A program made the position numbers and the translations under genes. Shown here in pieces: positions 35,338 to 44,459 of a stretch of DNA of 64,000 bases (positions are counted from its first letter, which is position 1; each line of letters starts with the position of its first letter). The notes under the pieces were generated by a model. The model worked only from the letters and a program-made list of their open reading frames with translations, had not been told where the DNA came from and searched no databases. Source of the stretch: Caldalkalibacillus uzonensis. GTDB lineage: Bacteria; Bacillota; Bacilli; Caldalkalibacillales; Caldalkalibacillaceae. The stretch is from the NCBI RefSeq assembly GCF_030814135.1, contig NZ_JAUSUQ010000003.1, positions 124,001-188,000 on the forward strand, written 5' to 3'.

Positions 35338-36275
35338 CGTTCCCTCCTTAACACGATGGAAACATAAACAATAGTAAAGGCAAGTAATAATAAAAAGCTT
35401 ATCACTGACACCGCTGCCGCCTCACCCATCTTGTTCGTTTGAAAGGCCAGTTTGTACAAATAGGTGATCACGGTATCTGTTTGATTGACAGGATCTCCTT
35501 GTGTAATCGTCCATATGATGGGAAAGGAATTAAAGACGTAAATGGTGTTGAGAACAACACTAACGGTGAGTGGTTGTTTTATTAAAGGCAGAGTAATAAA
35601 GAAGAACCTCTTCCAACCATCCGCTCCATCAATACTGGCGGCCTCATATAAGTCATTGCTGATGGTTTGCAATCCAGATAAAATAACAAATGAAGTAAAA
35701 GGTAAGGTAACAAAAATACCGACCCATATCATGAGCGGGAAAGATAAAGAAGGGGATGCCAACCAGTAAATATTTTCGTTAATCAAATTAAACTTGGACA
35801 GTAGATAGTTCAGTGTTCCATAGTTGTAATCAAGGATCCATTTCCAAATTGCAGACGTAATAATTAATGATACAGCCCATGGGACGATTAATGCTGCTCT
35901 GACTAATCGGCGCCCTATAAATTTTTGATTTAGTAAGATAGCTATTCCCAAGGATAAAATAGTACTGAACCCGACGACTGCCACTGTCCATATCAAGGTA
36001 TTTTTCAGAACCATATAAAAAGTAGGCTTAGAAGAAACAGCCACATAATTTTCAAATCCGGTAATCTCGTGCCTGACACCCGCCAAGCTAACTCTAGAAA
36101 AAGAAGTGATAAACAATTCTACGATGGGGATAAAAGTGACAATGAACATTAAAATTAAACTAGGTAGCAGCCATAAATAAGGATGAGTAACTATATCCTC
36201 CCATGTCATCTTCCTTGGTTTTATCTTCAAGTCTCTGGTGAGTTTTTTTAAGGCAGGCACTTTATCTATTTCCAT
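35334..36275 (-). CDS. ABC sugar transporter permease (MalF-like)
   Basis: A 313-residue permease with about six membrane segments. The EAA motif is LYEAASIDGADGWKRFFFITLPL (about 225-247, split here into EAASIDGADGWKRF). The long cytoplasmic N-terminus (about 30 residues, basic) is usual for this subunit. It overlaps the MalG-like gene (ATGA type). It follows the M20 gene in the same operon. Confidence 0.93.
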   Translation of the reverse strand: MEIDKVPALKKLTRDLKIKPRKMTWEDIVTHPYLWLLPSLILMFIVTFIPIVELFITSFSRVSLAGVRHEITGFENYVAVSSKPTFYMVLKNTLIWTVAVVGFSTILSLGIAILLNQKFIGRRLVRAALIVPWAVSLIITSAIWKWILDYNYGTLNYLLSKFNLINENIYWLASPSLSFPLMIWVGIFVTLPFTSFVILSGLQTISNDLYEAASIDGADGWKRFFFITLPLIKQPLTVSVVLNTIYVFNSFPIIWTITQGDPVNQTDTVITYLYKLAFQTNKMGEAAAVSVISFLLLLAFTIVYVSIVLRRER

Positions 36276-36328
36276 CAGATACCCTCCGGTTATACTAGTG
36301 ATTCATTGTCATGTTATCGTCTTCTCTC

Positions 36329-37612
36329 TTACTTGCTCACGCCGCACCACTCAATCATTGTTAAGGCATACATTTTGACTAAATTAAGGAAATCATCAAC
36401 GAAGATATATTCATCAGGGGCATGGGCATTAGCCCCTTTTGGGCCCCAGATCAAAGCCGGAGTATCACTATAGACATTAAACATAAACGAATCGCAAGCA
36501 AAAGGAGCACCGTGTACCGGAAGCCCGTCTTTATAAAAACTCAGTGAAATTCTTTTGGTTATAGAGATAATCTCATGATCCTCGGGTATACCGGACCCAG
36601 GCAGATACCGAATCAATTTCTCTATCGTCGGCTTGACATGTTTCAAAATTTCATCTTGCTCCGCCCTCTTTTTATAAAATTCTGTAAAATCTTGATAGAG
36701 GTCTTCTTCTGTTGTCTCTGGATAGCACTGAATCCATACATCGATCACACAAGAACTGGGCACCCGATCACATAGAGGCAAATGAACCGGACCTGCTTTC
36801 ACCCCCTGGACATAGGCCGGAAGATTGGGACCGTCGGCAAAATACTTATTGGTTGACCTTTTTTTCCCGTGGTACTTCTCATAATCTCTAAATATGTTTA
36901 AAAATCGACTTCCGGCAAATACAGGATTTTCAAGCCTTTCCCCACTAAACGATCTCCCCGGCCGTCCCTTGTAGGTGATTCTATACATACTTCCTCCCTG
37001 ATTAACCGGACAAATGGAAAGATTACTCGGTTCTGGAATAATAGCAATATCCGCCTTGTATCCCCGCAAACGGCAGGCTAGCGTGCCATTGGCTCCCCCA
37101 TATTCTTCATCCACCACTGATTCGATGGTGACATCACCTTTCAGTTGAATGCCTAAGTCAGACAGGGCTTTCAGGGCCATCATGGCGGCCACCAGCCCAC
37201 CCTTCATATCAAAAACACCTAGACCGTATTGCTTCCCATCTTTGACAATGCCTGAAAAAGGGTCGACCGTCCAAGGGTCATCCCCCACCGGAACCGTATC
37301 CACATGTCCCGAAAATAGTATGGATCGTCCTCCTCCAGCCCCTGGCTTTTTTCCTACAACATTAGGCCTGTTCTTATAATGACGATTTCCCAAGTAAGCA
37401 GGATGTTCTTCTAGACCGGGGACATCTGTTGGCAAAAACATATCCACCACGCACCCGAGATCTTTTAATTTGGCATAGACAACATCCTGAACTTTTTTCT
37501 CATCTCCGTACGGGTAACGGTTTTCACTTGGAATAGAGACTAATTCCTTGTTAAGATTTAAAATCTCCTCACGATGTTTGTCCACCCACTGACTAATTTC
37601 ATCAATCAACAT
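36329..37612 (-). CDS. M20-family metallopeptidase/deacylase (ArgE/DapE-like)
   Basis: About 427 residues from ATG 37612 (TGGGAGGAAGG upstream; the open frame extends into the SDR gene but those residues are spurious). Zinc-site residues: His and Asp in FSGHVDTVPVGDDPW (about 98-112), Asp in GVFDMKGGLVAAM, Glu-Glu in VVDEEYGGANGT, and His near the C-terminus in ANAHAPDEY. The family removes acyl or carbamoyl groups from amino acids or dipeptides. It is the second gene of the operon and probably deacylates an N-acyl amino compound. Confidence 0.88.
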   Translation of the reverse strand: MLIDEISQWVDKHREEILNLNKELVSIPSENRYPYGDEKKVQDVVYAKLKDLGCVVDMFLPTDVPGLEEHPAYLGNRHYKNRPNVVGKKPGAGGGRSILFSGHVDTVPVGDDPWTVDPFSGIVKDGKQYGLGVFDMKGGLVAAMMALKALSDLGIQLKGDVTIESVVDEEYGGANGTLACRLRGYKADIAIIPEPSNLSICPVNQGGSMYRITYKGRPGRSFSGERLENPVFAGSRFLNIFRDYEKYHGKKRSTNKYFADGPNLPAYVQGVKAGPVHLPLCDRVPSSCVIDVWIQCYPETTEEDLYQDFTEFYKKRAEQDEILKHVKPTIEKLIRYLPGSGIPEDHEIISITKRISLSFYKDGLPVHGAPFACDSFMFNVYSDTPALIWGPKGANAHAPDEYIFVDDFLNLVKMYALTMIEWCGVSK

Positions 37613-37631
37613 GACCTTCCTCCCACATGAT

Positions 37632-38381
37632 TTATTCTTGACAAAGCTGTCCTCCATCGACCACCAATTCTGTCCCAGTGATGAATGAAGCCTCATCAGA
37701 AGCGAGAAAACAAAAAGCATTCGCCACCTCTTCAACCTTTCCATATCGATTGAGAGGAATCTTGGATGTGTAATTCTTTACCGTTTCTTCCGACATTCCG
37801 CCTTCAAGAGCCAACTCAGTCAATATAAATCCTGGGCATACGGAATTAACACGGATATTATAGGGTGCCAATTCAATTGCCATTGTTTTCCCTAACAAAA
37901 TAACCCCTGCTTTGCTGGCATTATAGTGAGCCAATCCTGCTTCCCCTAAGATCCCGTTACTCGAAGCCATGTGAACGATCACTCCCGACTTTTGCTCTTT
38001 CATCTCTCGAGCCACAACCTGTGAACATAAGAAAACACCAGTTAAATTAACATTTAGGGTGTCGTTCCAATTTTTATCCGTCGTTTCTAAGAAAAGTTCA
38101 AAGCGGGCAATTCCGGCATTATTTGCTAAAATATCAATCCGTCCAAATCGTTCTTTTGTAAACGAAACAAGTTGTTCAACATCTTGTCTCTGTGTAACGT
38201 CGGTTAGAATACTATAGACTTCTCCGAAGGAAGATAATTCCTTTTTTGATTCAGTTAACCATTCTTCGTTTATGTCACAAATCACTACTTTAGCCCCCTC
38301 TTGCAAAAACTTTTTGGCAATTGCTTTTCCTATCCCTCTCCCAGCACCAGTTACAATCGCACTTTTATTTTGTAAACGCAT
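37632..38381 (-). CDS. Short-chain dehydrogenase/reductase
   Basis: A 249-residue classical SDR. TGAGRGIGKAIA (11-22), an acidic residue after beta-2 (VVICDIN) favouring NAD, NNAGIA, HMASSNG with the Ser, and YNASKAG for Tyr/Lys. It is the first gene in the region-2 leftward series, with ATG preceded by GGAGG. The substrate is unknown; together with the other genes it would oxidise a hydroxyl of a sugar or amino-sugar derivative. Confidence 0.85.
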   Translation of the reverse strand: MRLQNKSAIVTGAGRGIGKAIAKKFLQEGAKVVICDINEEWLTESKKELSSFGEVYSILTDVTQRQDVEQLVSFTKERFGRIDILANNAGIARFELFLETTDKNWNDTLNVNLTGVFLCSQVVAREMKEQKSGVIVHMASSNGILGEAGLAHYNASKAGVILLGKTMAIELAPYNIRVNSVCPGFILTELALEGGMSEETVKNYTSKIPLNRYGKVEEVANAFCFLASDEASFITGTELVVDGGQLCQE

Positions 38382-38571
38382 AGATCCACCTCCAACAAGT
38401 TTGTTAATTAAATTGATTTTCTAACTAGATTATACAAACCCTCATATAATTAGGTCAATATAATTTTTAAAATATTAATATTTTTCTTTTATATTAAGAC
38501 GTGCTTAACCCTTGATCAACTCAATGTGGTATGCGATTCTCCAACAGTGTTAAAGTTAACATTGTAACAGC

Positions 38572-38608
38572 CCCACACACAAAGACTTATGTAAACACTG
38601 TGTGTGAG
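38572..38608 (-). other. Hairpin after dctP-3
   Basis: CACACACA pairs with TGTGTGTG over about an 18-base loop, right past the dctP-3 stop. It resembles the hairpin after dctP-2 (11121), indicating that the duplicated unit included the 3' flank. Here no permease gene follows. Confidence 0.5.
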
Positions 38609-38628
38609 GCCAGGTTTCACAGATATTC

Positions 38629-39660
38629 CTATTCAAGAAGAGCGTCAATTTCTTCCAAAGATGTTACAGTCCAAGATTCTTGGAAGAAGCGCTCCAATCC
38701 AGGACGTGCCTTTTCAATAAATGCTTCCTTGTCTACTTCAACAGCTTGCATACCTGCTTCTAGCATCTCATGATAGAATTGATCAGCATCAGATACTGCT
38801 TCGGCATCGGCATAAGCCATCGCTTCTTCCGCTGCTTCTTGGATCAACTGCTGGTGTTCGGGGCTTAAGGAATCCCATAAATCCTTGTTCATCCACATAA
38901 AGGCGGCTTCGTAAACATGGCCGGTATTGATTAAATAGTCTTGTACTTCATGCAAATTAAACGTATAGATCTGTTCGTATGGACCTTCAGACGCTTCCAC
39001 AACCCCGGTTTGCAAGGCTCCGTATAATTCAGGCAAAGCAACAGGTGTTGGCGAGGCACCGATCGCTTCCCAGGCCGCAACCCAAGCTTCAATTTCCGGC
39101 ATACGCAAGTTCAGGCCCTTGACATCATCAGGGGTTTCAATCGGTTTGTTAGCTGTCATATGACGTGGACCACGCATAATGGTCCCGATGATTTGGAATC
39201 CGGCATCAGCCATTTTGGCAAACATCTGCTCTCCAAGGTCCCCGTAAAAAGCGGCTTGCATATGCTCCATGCTCTGGAATAAGAACGGTGCTGTAAAGAA
39301 CATGTATTCGGGAGCATACATATCTACTCCTGTATATCCTTCCAAAACCATCTCCAGGTCTCCTGATCGAACTGCTTCATAGTTTTCCCGTGCTGAACCC
39401 AGGGACCCATTGGGGAAAAAGTTAACTTCAATCTCACCATTGGCACGTTCGTTAACTAGCTCAGCAAATTTGGCTGCCCCTTTGGCTGGAGCTGATTTTT
39501 CGTCAAAAACAGTAGCTATGTCAATACTAATTGTCTCTCCAGCAGGAGCGCTTTGCTCACCCTCTTGCTCTGCTTCGACATTTGTCCCAGTGTCAGAGTT
39601 GCTGCCACAGGCTGCCAAAATTAACACAAGAATACAGAATAAAGAAAATAGTCTTTTCAT
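38629..39660 (-). CDS. dctP: TRAP substrate-binding lipoprotein (DctP), orphan copy of dctP-2
   Basis: A 343-residue lipoprotein (LILAAC lipobox, Cys about 18) nearly identical along most of its length to the protein at 11176 (shared stretches include EYMFFTAPFLFQSMEHMQAA and SPTPVALPELYGALQTGVVE). Differences cluster in small substitutions (for example GGYQGVDMY to EGYTGVDMY). No DctQ or DctM gene is adjacent. It lies downstream of glcF and may feed the permeases at 9-11 kb with another ligand, such as glycolate or lactate. Confidence 0.92.
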   Translation of the reverse strand: MKRLFSLFCILVLILAACGSNSDTGTNVEAEQEGEQSAPAGETISIDIATVFDEKSAPAKGAAKFAELVNERANGEIEVNFFPNGSLGSARENYEAVRSGDLEMVLEGYTGVDMYAPEYMFFTAPFLFQSMEHMQAAFYGDLGEQMFAKMADAGFQIIGTIMRGPRHMTANKPIETPDDVKGLNLRMPEIEAWVAAWEAIGASPTPVALPELYGALQTGVVEASEGPYEQIYTFNLHEVQDYLINTGHVYEAAFMWMNKDLWDSLSPEHQQLIQEAAEEAMAYADAEAVSDADQFYHEMLEAGMQAVEVDKEAFIEKARPGLERFFQESWTVTSLEEIDALLE

Positions 39661-39761
39661 TTTTTATCCTCCTCGTATTTTGTAAAATTAATGAGTGCAG
39701 AGTTGATGCCAGGCATCACTCCGCTATTACACTGAAGATGACAAAAATGCTGTCTTGTTAT

Positions 39762-41054
39762 TTACAATAATTCCGCCGATTCAGCTAACAATTCTGCTAG
39801 ATGAACAACCCGTACCCGTTCACTAAGTCCTTCACGTTGCACCCCTAGCTTCATCTGTAAGAGACAGCCTGGGTTTGTCGTAACTATAGTGGTCGCTGTG
39901 GTTTCTTTTACTGTCTCCATCTTAACATCGAGAATCTCCATCGATTCCTTGTAGTTTAATACATTGTAAATCCCTGCAGACCCACAGCACATGTCGGGGT
40001 TGGCCATTTCCCGGAACGTCACTCCTGGTATTCGCTTAATTAAGTCCAGCGGCTCCGTCGTTACCTTCTGTACATTGGTCATATGGCAGGATCGCTGGTA
40101 CGTGATAATTTCGTTAACCGGCTTGGTCAGCGGCAGTTCACACTGTGCGAGCACCTGGCTTATATCACGAGTCTTGGCCACAAACGCTTTCGCCCGTTCT
40201 TCCCATTGTGGATCGTCGTGGAAAAGATGGTCGTACTCCACCAGCATCCCCCCGCAGCCACCTGCGTTGTTAACGATAAAGTCCACGTCCAGTCGTTCAA
40301 AAGCCTCTATGTTTCGCTTTGCAAGTATTTTTGCATCATCTAATCGCCCGGCATGGGCGTGCAACGCACCGCAGCAGGTTTGCTCACCAATGACGTGAAC
40401 CTCACATCCGGCAAGGGCAAGCAACTCCATTGACAGCCGGTTAATCTTTTCAAATATAGCATCCATAATGCAACCGGTAAAAAAAGCGACTTTCCATTGG
40501 AGAGTATTCGCTATCGGTGGCTTAAACAGACGCGGCCGTTTGCGCCTCTTTAGGGGAGAACTCACTTTAGGCAATACTGCTTCGAAGGCCCGAAGATTAT
40601 CTGATAGAACATGGTTTAATTTCCCTTTATGAACCATTGCCTGTACTCCGGATGCTTGATACAACCAGATCACATCTGTTAAAAGCTGCAATTTTTTGGG
40701 ACTGGGAAAGATGTTTTGAAACATCTTGTCCTCTATCCAGCGCAACGGTGTGGATGTACGGTTTCCCTTATATTCCGCCAACACTCCCCGTGCGTCCTCT
40801 AAGATTTTGCCATACTGCACCCCAGACGGACAAGCTGTCTCGCAGGCACGACAACCCAGGCAAAGATCAAGCGGCTCTTCGAGTTCATCCAACGAAAGAT
40901 GTCCCTCCGCCGCCATCTGTACTAGATTGATCCGGCCGCGTGGAGAATGGGTCTCCCTTTTCATGGTCAGGTAGGTGGGGCAGGCGGGCAAGCAGTAGCC
41001 ACACTGCACACATTGGACGGTTTCGTCGTAAGGCAACGTTTTACGCTTGTTCAT
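39762..41054 (-). CDS. glcF: Glycolate/lactate oxidase iron-sulfur subunit GlcF-like
   Basis: A 430-residue protein. Two 4Fe-4S ferredoxin-type sites: CVQCGYCLPACPTY (about 15-28) and CLGCRACETACPSG (about 68-81), then two CCG domains with CCGALHAH (about 217) and CCGSAG (about 345). It transfers electrons from the FAD subunit GlcD to the membrane quinone pool. It is 7 bp downstream of glcD. GlcE is absent, as in many Firmicutes that use a two-subunit form. Confidence 0.9.
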   Translation of the reverse strand: MNKRKTLPYDETVQCVQCGYCLPACPTYLTMKRETHSPRGRINLVQMAAEGHLSLDELEEPLDLCLGCRACETACPSGVQYGKILEDARGVLAEYKGNRTSTPLRWIEDKMFQNIFPSPKKLQLLTDVIWLYQASGVQAMVHKGKLNHVLSDNLRAFEAVLPKVSSPLKRRKRPRLFKPPIANTLQWKVAFFTGCIMDAIFEKINRLSMELLALAGCEVHVIGEQTCCGALHAHAGRLDDAKILAKRNIEAFERLDVDFIVNNAGGCGGMLVEYDHLFHDDPQWEERAKAFVAKTRDISQVLAQCELPLTKPVNEIITYQRSCHMTNVQKVTTEPLDLIKRIPGVTFREMANPDMCCGSAGIYNVLNYKESMEILDVKMETVKETTATTIVTTNPGCLLQMKLGVQREGLSERVRVVHLAELLAESAELL

Positions 41055-41061
41055 CTGCTCA

Positions 41062-42495
41062 CTACCCTTCCGTTAAGTTGAGTCGTTGCCCAGGCTTAGG
41101 AAAAATCTTGCCCGGATTCATAATGTTCTTTGGATCCCAACTCTCCTTGATACGCTGCATCATCTCAAGCCCTGCCTTGCCCAATTCCATCTCCATAAAC
41201 GGTGCCTTCATGTTGCCGATGCCGTGCTCTCCAGACAGCGTGCCTCCCAACTCAATCGCCGCTTCAAAAATCTCCGCAACTGCCTGCTCAACGCGCTTCA
41301 TCTCGTCCTTGTCCCGCTTGTCGGCCACAATATTGGGATGCAAATTACCATCACCTGCATGCCCGAACACCACCAGATTAACGTTGTATTTTTCTCGGAT
41401 TTTTTTTAAACGAGCAAACATTGCTGGGATCTGGCTGCGCGGAACGGTGGCATCCTCGGAAATTTTGGTCGGCTTAACTCTCGTAATCGCAGGAGAGACC
41501 ATTTTGCGAGCCTTCCACAGATTAGCCCGCTCCGACTCGCTAGTGGCAATTTTTACGCTGCGAGCTCCAACCGCTTCGCAAAGTTTTGCTGCTTCCCGAA
41601 TTTCCTCCTCCACGGCACGGGCATGGCCATCCACTTCAATCAGAATGATTGCTTCGGCATCGACGGGAAGTCCGCTAGGCTGGTACGATTCCACCGCTCG
41701 GATGCAGGTTTGATCCATAATCTCCATCTTGGCCGGTAATATTCCTGAAGTAAGTACTTTGGAGATTGCTTCTCCTGAGGTGACGATGTCGTCGAAAATG
41801 GCCATCAGCGCAGCTGTTGCCTGTGGTTTGGGAATCAGCCGCAAAATCGCTTCCGTGATGATACCAAGTGTGCCTTCAGAGCCGACGATCAGCTTAGTCA
41901 GGTCATAGCCAGTCACATTTTTCACCGTACGTCCGCCGGTGCGGATGATCTCCCCCTGCGGCGTCACCACTTCTAAGCCCAATACGTAATCCTTGGTCAC
42001 CCCGTACTTCAAGCCACGTGGCCCACCGGAATTCTCCGCCAGATTGCCGCCGATGGTGGAGACATGCGAACTGCTTGGGTCGGGTGGATATATCAGTCCT
42101 GCCTGCTCAGCTGCTGCATGAATGTCAGCCGTTAAGACTCCCGGAGAGACAATTGCAATCAAATCGTCGGGGACCACTTCCAGCTTCTTGTTCATGTGCG
42201 ACAGGTCCAGCACGATGCCGCCTTCGACGGGCAACGGCCCTCCGGACAGTGAAGTGGACTGGCCGCGTGGATAGACAGGAATCGTTTCCTCGTAGGCCAG
42301 CTTAACGACTGCAGCCACCTCCTGTGCGGTCGTCGGCTGTATCACCAGTTCTGGGAGAAAGACACCGAACGACGCATCGTAAGAATAGCCAATCAAGTCC
42401 TGCTTCTCCGTCAGAATCCGCTTATCGTCTGAGATAATACCTCTGACCTGCTGTAAAATTTCCTCATCAACTTTTCTGTAGGCCAATACATTCAC
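41062..42495 (-). CDS. glcD: FAD-linked 2-hydroxyacid oxidase GlcD-like
   Basis: A 477-residue VAO-type flavoprotein. FAD-binding PYPRGQSTSLSGG-like block (VYPRGQSTSLSGGPLPVEGG) near residue 70-90, VSTIGGNLAENSGGPRGLKYG near 145-165, GSEGTLGIITEAILRL, and the C-terminal FGHAGDGNLHPNI (metal His) and GTLSGEHGIG. It oxidises glycolate or D-lactate. The start may be GTG 42495; the ribosome site is weak. With glcF it forms a dehydrogenase feeding electrons to quinones. Confidence 0.9.
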   Translation of the reverse strand: MNVLAYRKVDEEILQQVRGIISDDKRILTEKQDLIGYSYDASFGVFLPELVIQPTTAQEVAAVVKLAYEETIPVYPRGQSTSLSGGPLPVEGGIVLDLSHMNKKLEVVPDDLIAIVSPGVLTADIHAAAEQAGLIYPPDPSSSHVSTIGGNLAENSGGPRGLKYGVTKDYVLGLEVVTPQGEIIRTGGRTVKNVTGYDLTKLIVGSEGTLGIITEAILRLIPKPQATAALMAIFDDIVTSGEAISKVLTSGILPAKMEIMDQTCIRAVESYQPSGLPVDAEAIILIEVDGHARAVEEEIREAAKLCEAVGARSVKIATSESERANLWKARKMVSPAITRVKPTKISEDATVPRSQIPAMFARLKKIREKYNVNLVVFGHAGDGNLHPNIVADKRDKDEMKRVEQAVAEIFEAAIELGGTLSGEHGIGNMKAPFMEMELGKAGLEMMQRIKESWDPKNIMNPGKIFPKPGQRLNLTEG

Positions 42496-42573
42496 CCTCT
42501 TACAGGTTAATCTGAGGGACAGAATTTGTCATCCAAAATACCGCTTGGTCCTGTACTTACCACTGTTCGGTTC

Positions 42574-43743
42574 TTACAACACTCCGTGATAAGCGTTTTC
42601 AATAATTTGTCTAACATCGCTTTCACTAGTGAGCCTGGGGTTTGCAAACACATTTCCACTCCTCATGGTGTCTCTGATCATCTGCGGCAAATAATCCAAT
42701 GAAACCCCCAAATCCTTGATATTGTCTGGGATGTTTAAGGATTTATTCATTGTTACGATTGCTTCAATGGCTTTCCTTCCTGCCTCAGTCACTGGCAAAC
42801 CGCTCACATCTTCCCCTAATGCAACGGCGATCTCCTTGTATTGATCAGGACAAGCCGGCAGGTTATATGCCATGACATATGGTAATAATGCAGCATTGGC
42901 AATACCATGAGGGATATTAAAAATACCACCGAGCGTATGTGAAATGGCATGTACATTTCCTAAACGTGACTGGGCAAAGGCCATCCCTGCCATGCAGGAT
43001 GCCACAAGCATTTCCCCTCTGCTATCCATATCTGTACCTACAAAATAAGCTTTATTTATGTTCTCACCAATTATTTTTACTGCGTTTATCGCTAAAGCTT
43101 GACTGACAGGATTTGAAAATTTAGAAGTATAAGACTCTATGGCGTGTGTAAGTGCATCCATTCCAGTAGCAGCTGTAATCGAAGGCGGTAAACCTAGTGT
43201 AAGTTCAGGATCTAAGATTGCTAGCTTAGGATATAGATGCGGACTGATAATGGCTGCTTTAAACAATGTCTTCTCGTTTGTAATGATGGTAGCTGGGGTC
43301 GCTTCACTTCCTGTTCCAGCTGTAGTCGGGATGGCAACAATCGGAAGAGGGGGATGAGGTAATTTGTTCACCCCTTCGTAATCGAGAATACTGCCGCTAT
43401 TATTCACGAGCGCAGCAATAGCCTTTGCTGTATCAATACTGCTGCCCCCACCAACCGCTAGTACGATGTCGCAATTCCCTTTTTGCAAATAACGCAAACC
43501 ATTTTCCACTATCTGATTAGTGGGGTTCGGGTCCACTTCATCAAAAATGTCATAGGCAATACCCTGTTCGTTCAAAGACATTTCAATCGGATCCAGGATC
43601 TTTGCTTTTCTGACACCAGCGTCAGTTACAATGAGGACTTTTTGCTTAACATACGGCTTTAACAATTCCCCCGTTTTTTTCGCTAGTCCTCGTCCATACT
43701 CCATTTGTGTCGGCATAAAAAATTTGTACCCATCCAATGCCAT
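42574..43743 (-). CDS. Iron-dependent alcohol dehydrogenase (FucO-like)
   Basis: A 389-residue type III alcohol dehydrogenase. NAD-binding GGGSSIDTAK (about 96-105), TTAGTGSEAT, and metal ligands in GMDALTHAIESY (Asp/His about 193-197) and HAISHTLGGIFNIPHG (His about 262 and 276). Such enzymes include lactaldehyde reductase FucO and butanol dehydrogenases. ATG 43743 follows the stop of the broken GntR gene directly. With nearby oxidative fucose-type genes, lactaldehyde is a possible substrate. Confidence 0.88.
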   Translation of the reverse strand: MALDGYKFFMPTQMEYGRGLAKKTGELLKPYVKQKVLIVTDAGVRKAKILDPIEMSLNEQGIAYDIFDEVDPNPTNQIVENGLRYLQKGNCDIVLAVGGGSSIDTAKAIAALVNNSGSILDYEGVNKLPHPPLPIVAIPTTAGTGSEATPATIITNEKTLFKAAIISPHLYPKLAILDPELTLGLPPSITAATGMDALTHAIESYTSKFSNPVSQALAINAVKIIGENINKAYFVGTDMDSRGEMLVASCMAGMAFAQSRLGNVHAISHTLGGIFNIPHGIANAALLPYVMAYNLPACPDQYKEIAVALGEDVSGLPVTEAGRKAIEAIVTMNKSLNIPDNIKDLGVSLDYLPQMIRDTMRSGNVFANPRLTSESDVRQIIENAYHGVL

Positions 43744-44332
43744 TCACTCCTTTTCTTCCATTTGATTTAGTTGATGTTTAATATTGCTAATATGATTTTC
43801 CATTGCTGTCCGTGCCATTTCTGCGTCAGCGGTCAGTATGGCTTCATAAATTAAGCGATGTTCGCCCAACACTTCTTCGGTTTTTCCTGGAATTTTAAGT
43901 GCATCGATCCTTGCTTCATACACCCCGCTAATAAGCGGTATCGGATATTAATTTAAACGTGTTGATCATCATAGAATTATGGCTGGCCTCAATCACAGCA
44001 GAGTGAAAGGCAAAATCCTCTTTTACAGCCAGTTCATGACGGTTTATTGAATGTTCCATTTGATCTAAGGCTGCTTTGATCCGTCGCAGATCTTCTTCTG
44101 TTCTGCGTTGGGCCGCATAAAAGGAAGCATAGCTTTCGATACCTTGACGCAGTTCTAATAATTCAAAAATGTCTGCTTTCCCTTCATGGAAAATGGAGTC
44201 GAATAAGACAAATAACTGGTCTTGGTCATTGTTATTCAAAAAGATACCAATACCAGGTTTAACAGTAACAATTCCTCTCTCCGCGAGTACACTGATCGCT
44301 TCGCGGACCGCACCTCTGGAAACAGAAAACAT
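43744..44332 (-). pseudogene. FadR/GntR-family regulator, truncated and frameshifted
   Basis: One frame (to about 43928) reads SRGAVREAISVLAERG, the end of the GntR helix-turn-helix, then an FCD domain with FHSAVIEASHNSMM. It hits TAG after SDTAY. The continuation is in the +1 frame (GVYEARIDALKIPGK, then GEHRLIYEAILTADAE and a TGA that abuts the ADH start). Upstream in the same frame KERNLANMF continues the HTH, but a TAA is reached about 27 codons earlier with no start, so the N-terminus is lost. A small hairpin (CCGCTAATAAGCGG) sits at the frameshift. It is probably a relic, unless the shift is a sequencing error. Confidence 0.75.
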
Positions 44333-44420
44333 GTTTGCTAAATTTCTCTCTTTTTTAAATTGGTGTAATATTGGTCTGCTGATGAACCCAGGAGCTTCGG
44401 ACGCCTTTTTTTAGAATACA

Positions 44421-44443
44421 GGCACTGCCCTTATGACAGTGCC
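44421..44443 (-). terminator. Hairpin after the enolase-superfamily gene, possible terminator
   Basis: GGCACTG pairs with CAGTGCC over a 9-base loop, 17 bases past the stop at 44460. It is not followed by a T-run on the minus strand, so intrinsic termination is doubtful. Confidence 0.35.
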
Positions 44444-44459
44444 CGTTTGCGATGAAATG

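Noticed and set aside
37613-37744. N-terminal extension of the M20 reading frame into the SDR gene
   Set aside because: It is a shadow of the SDR 3' end; ATG 37612 has a strong ribosome site.
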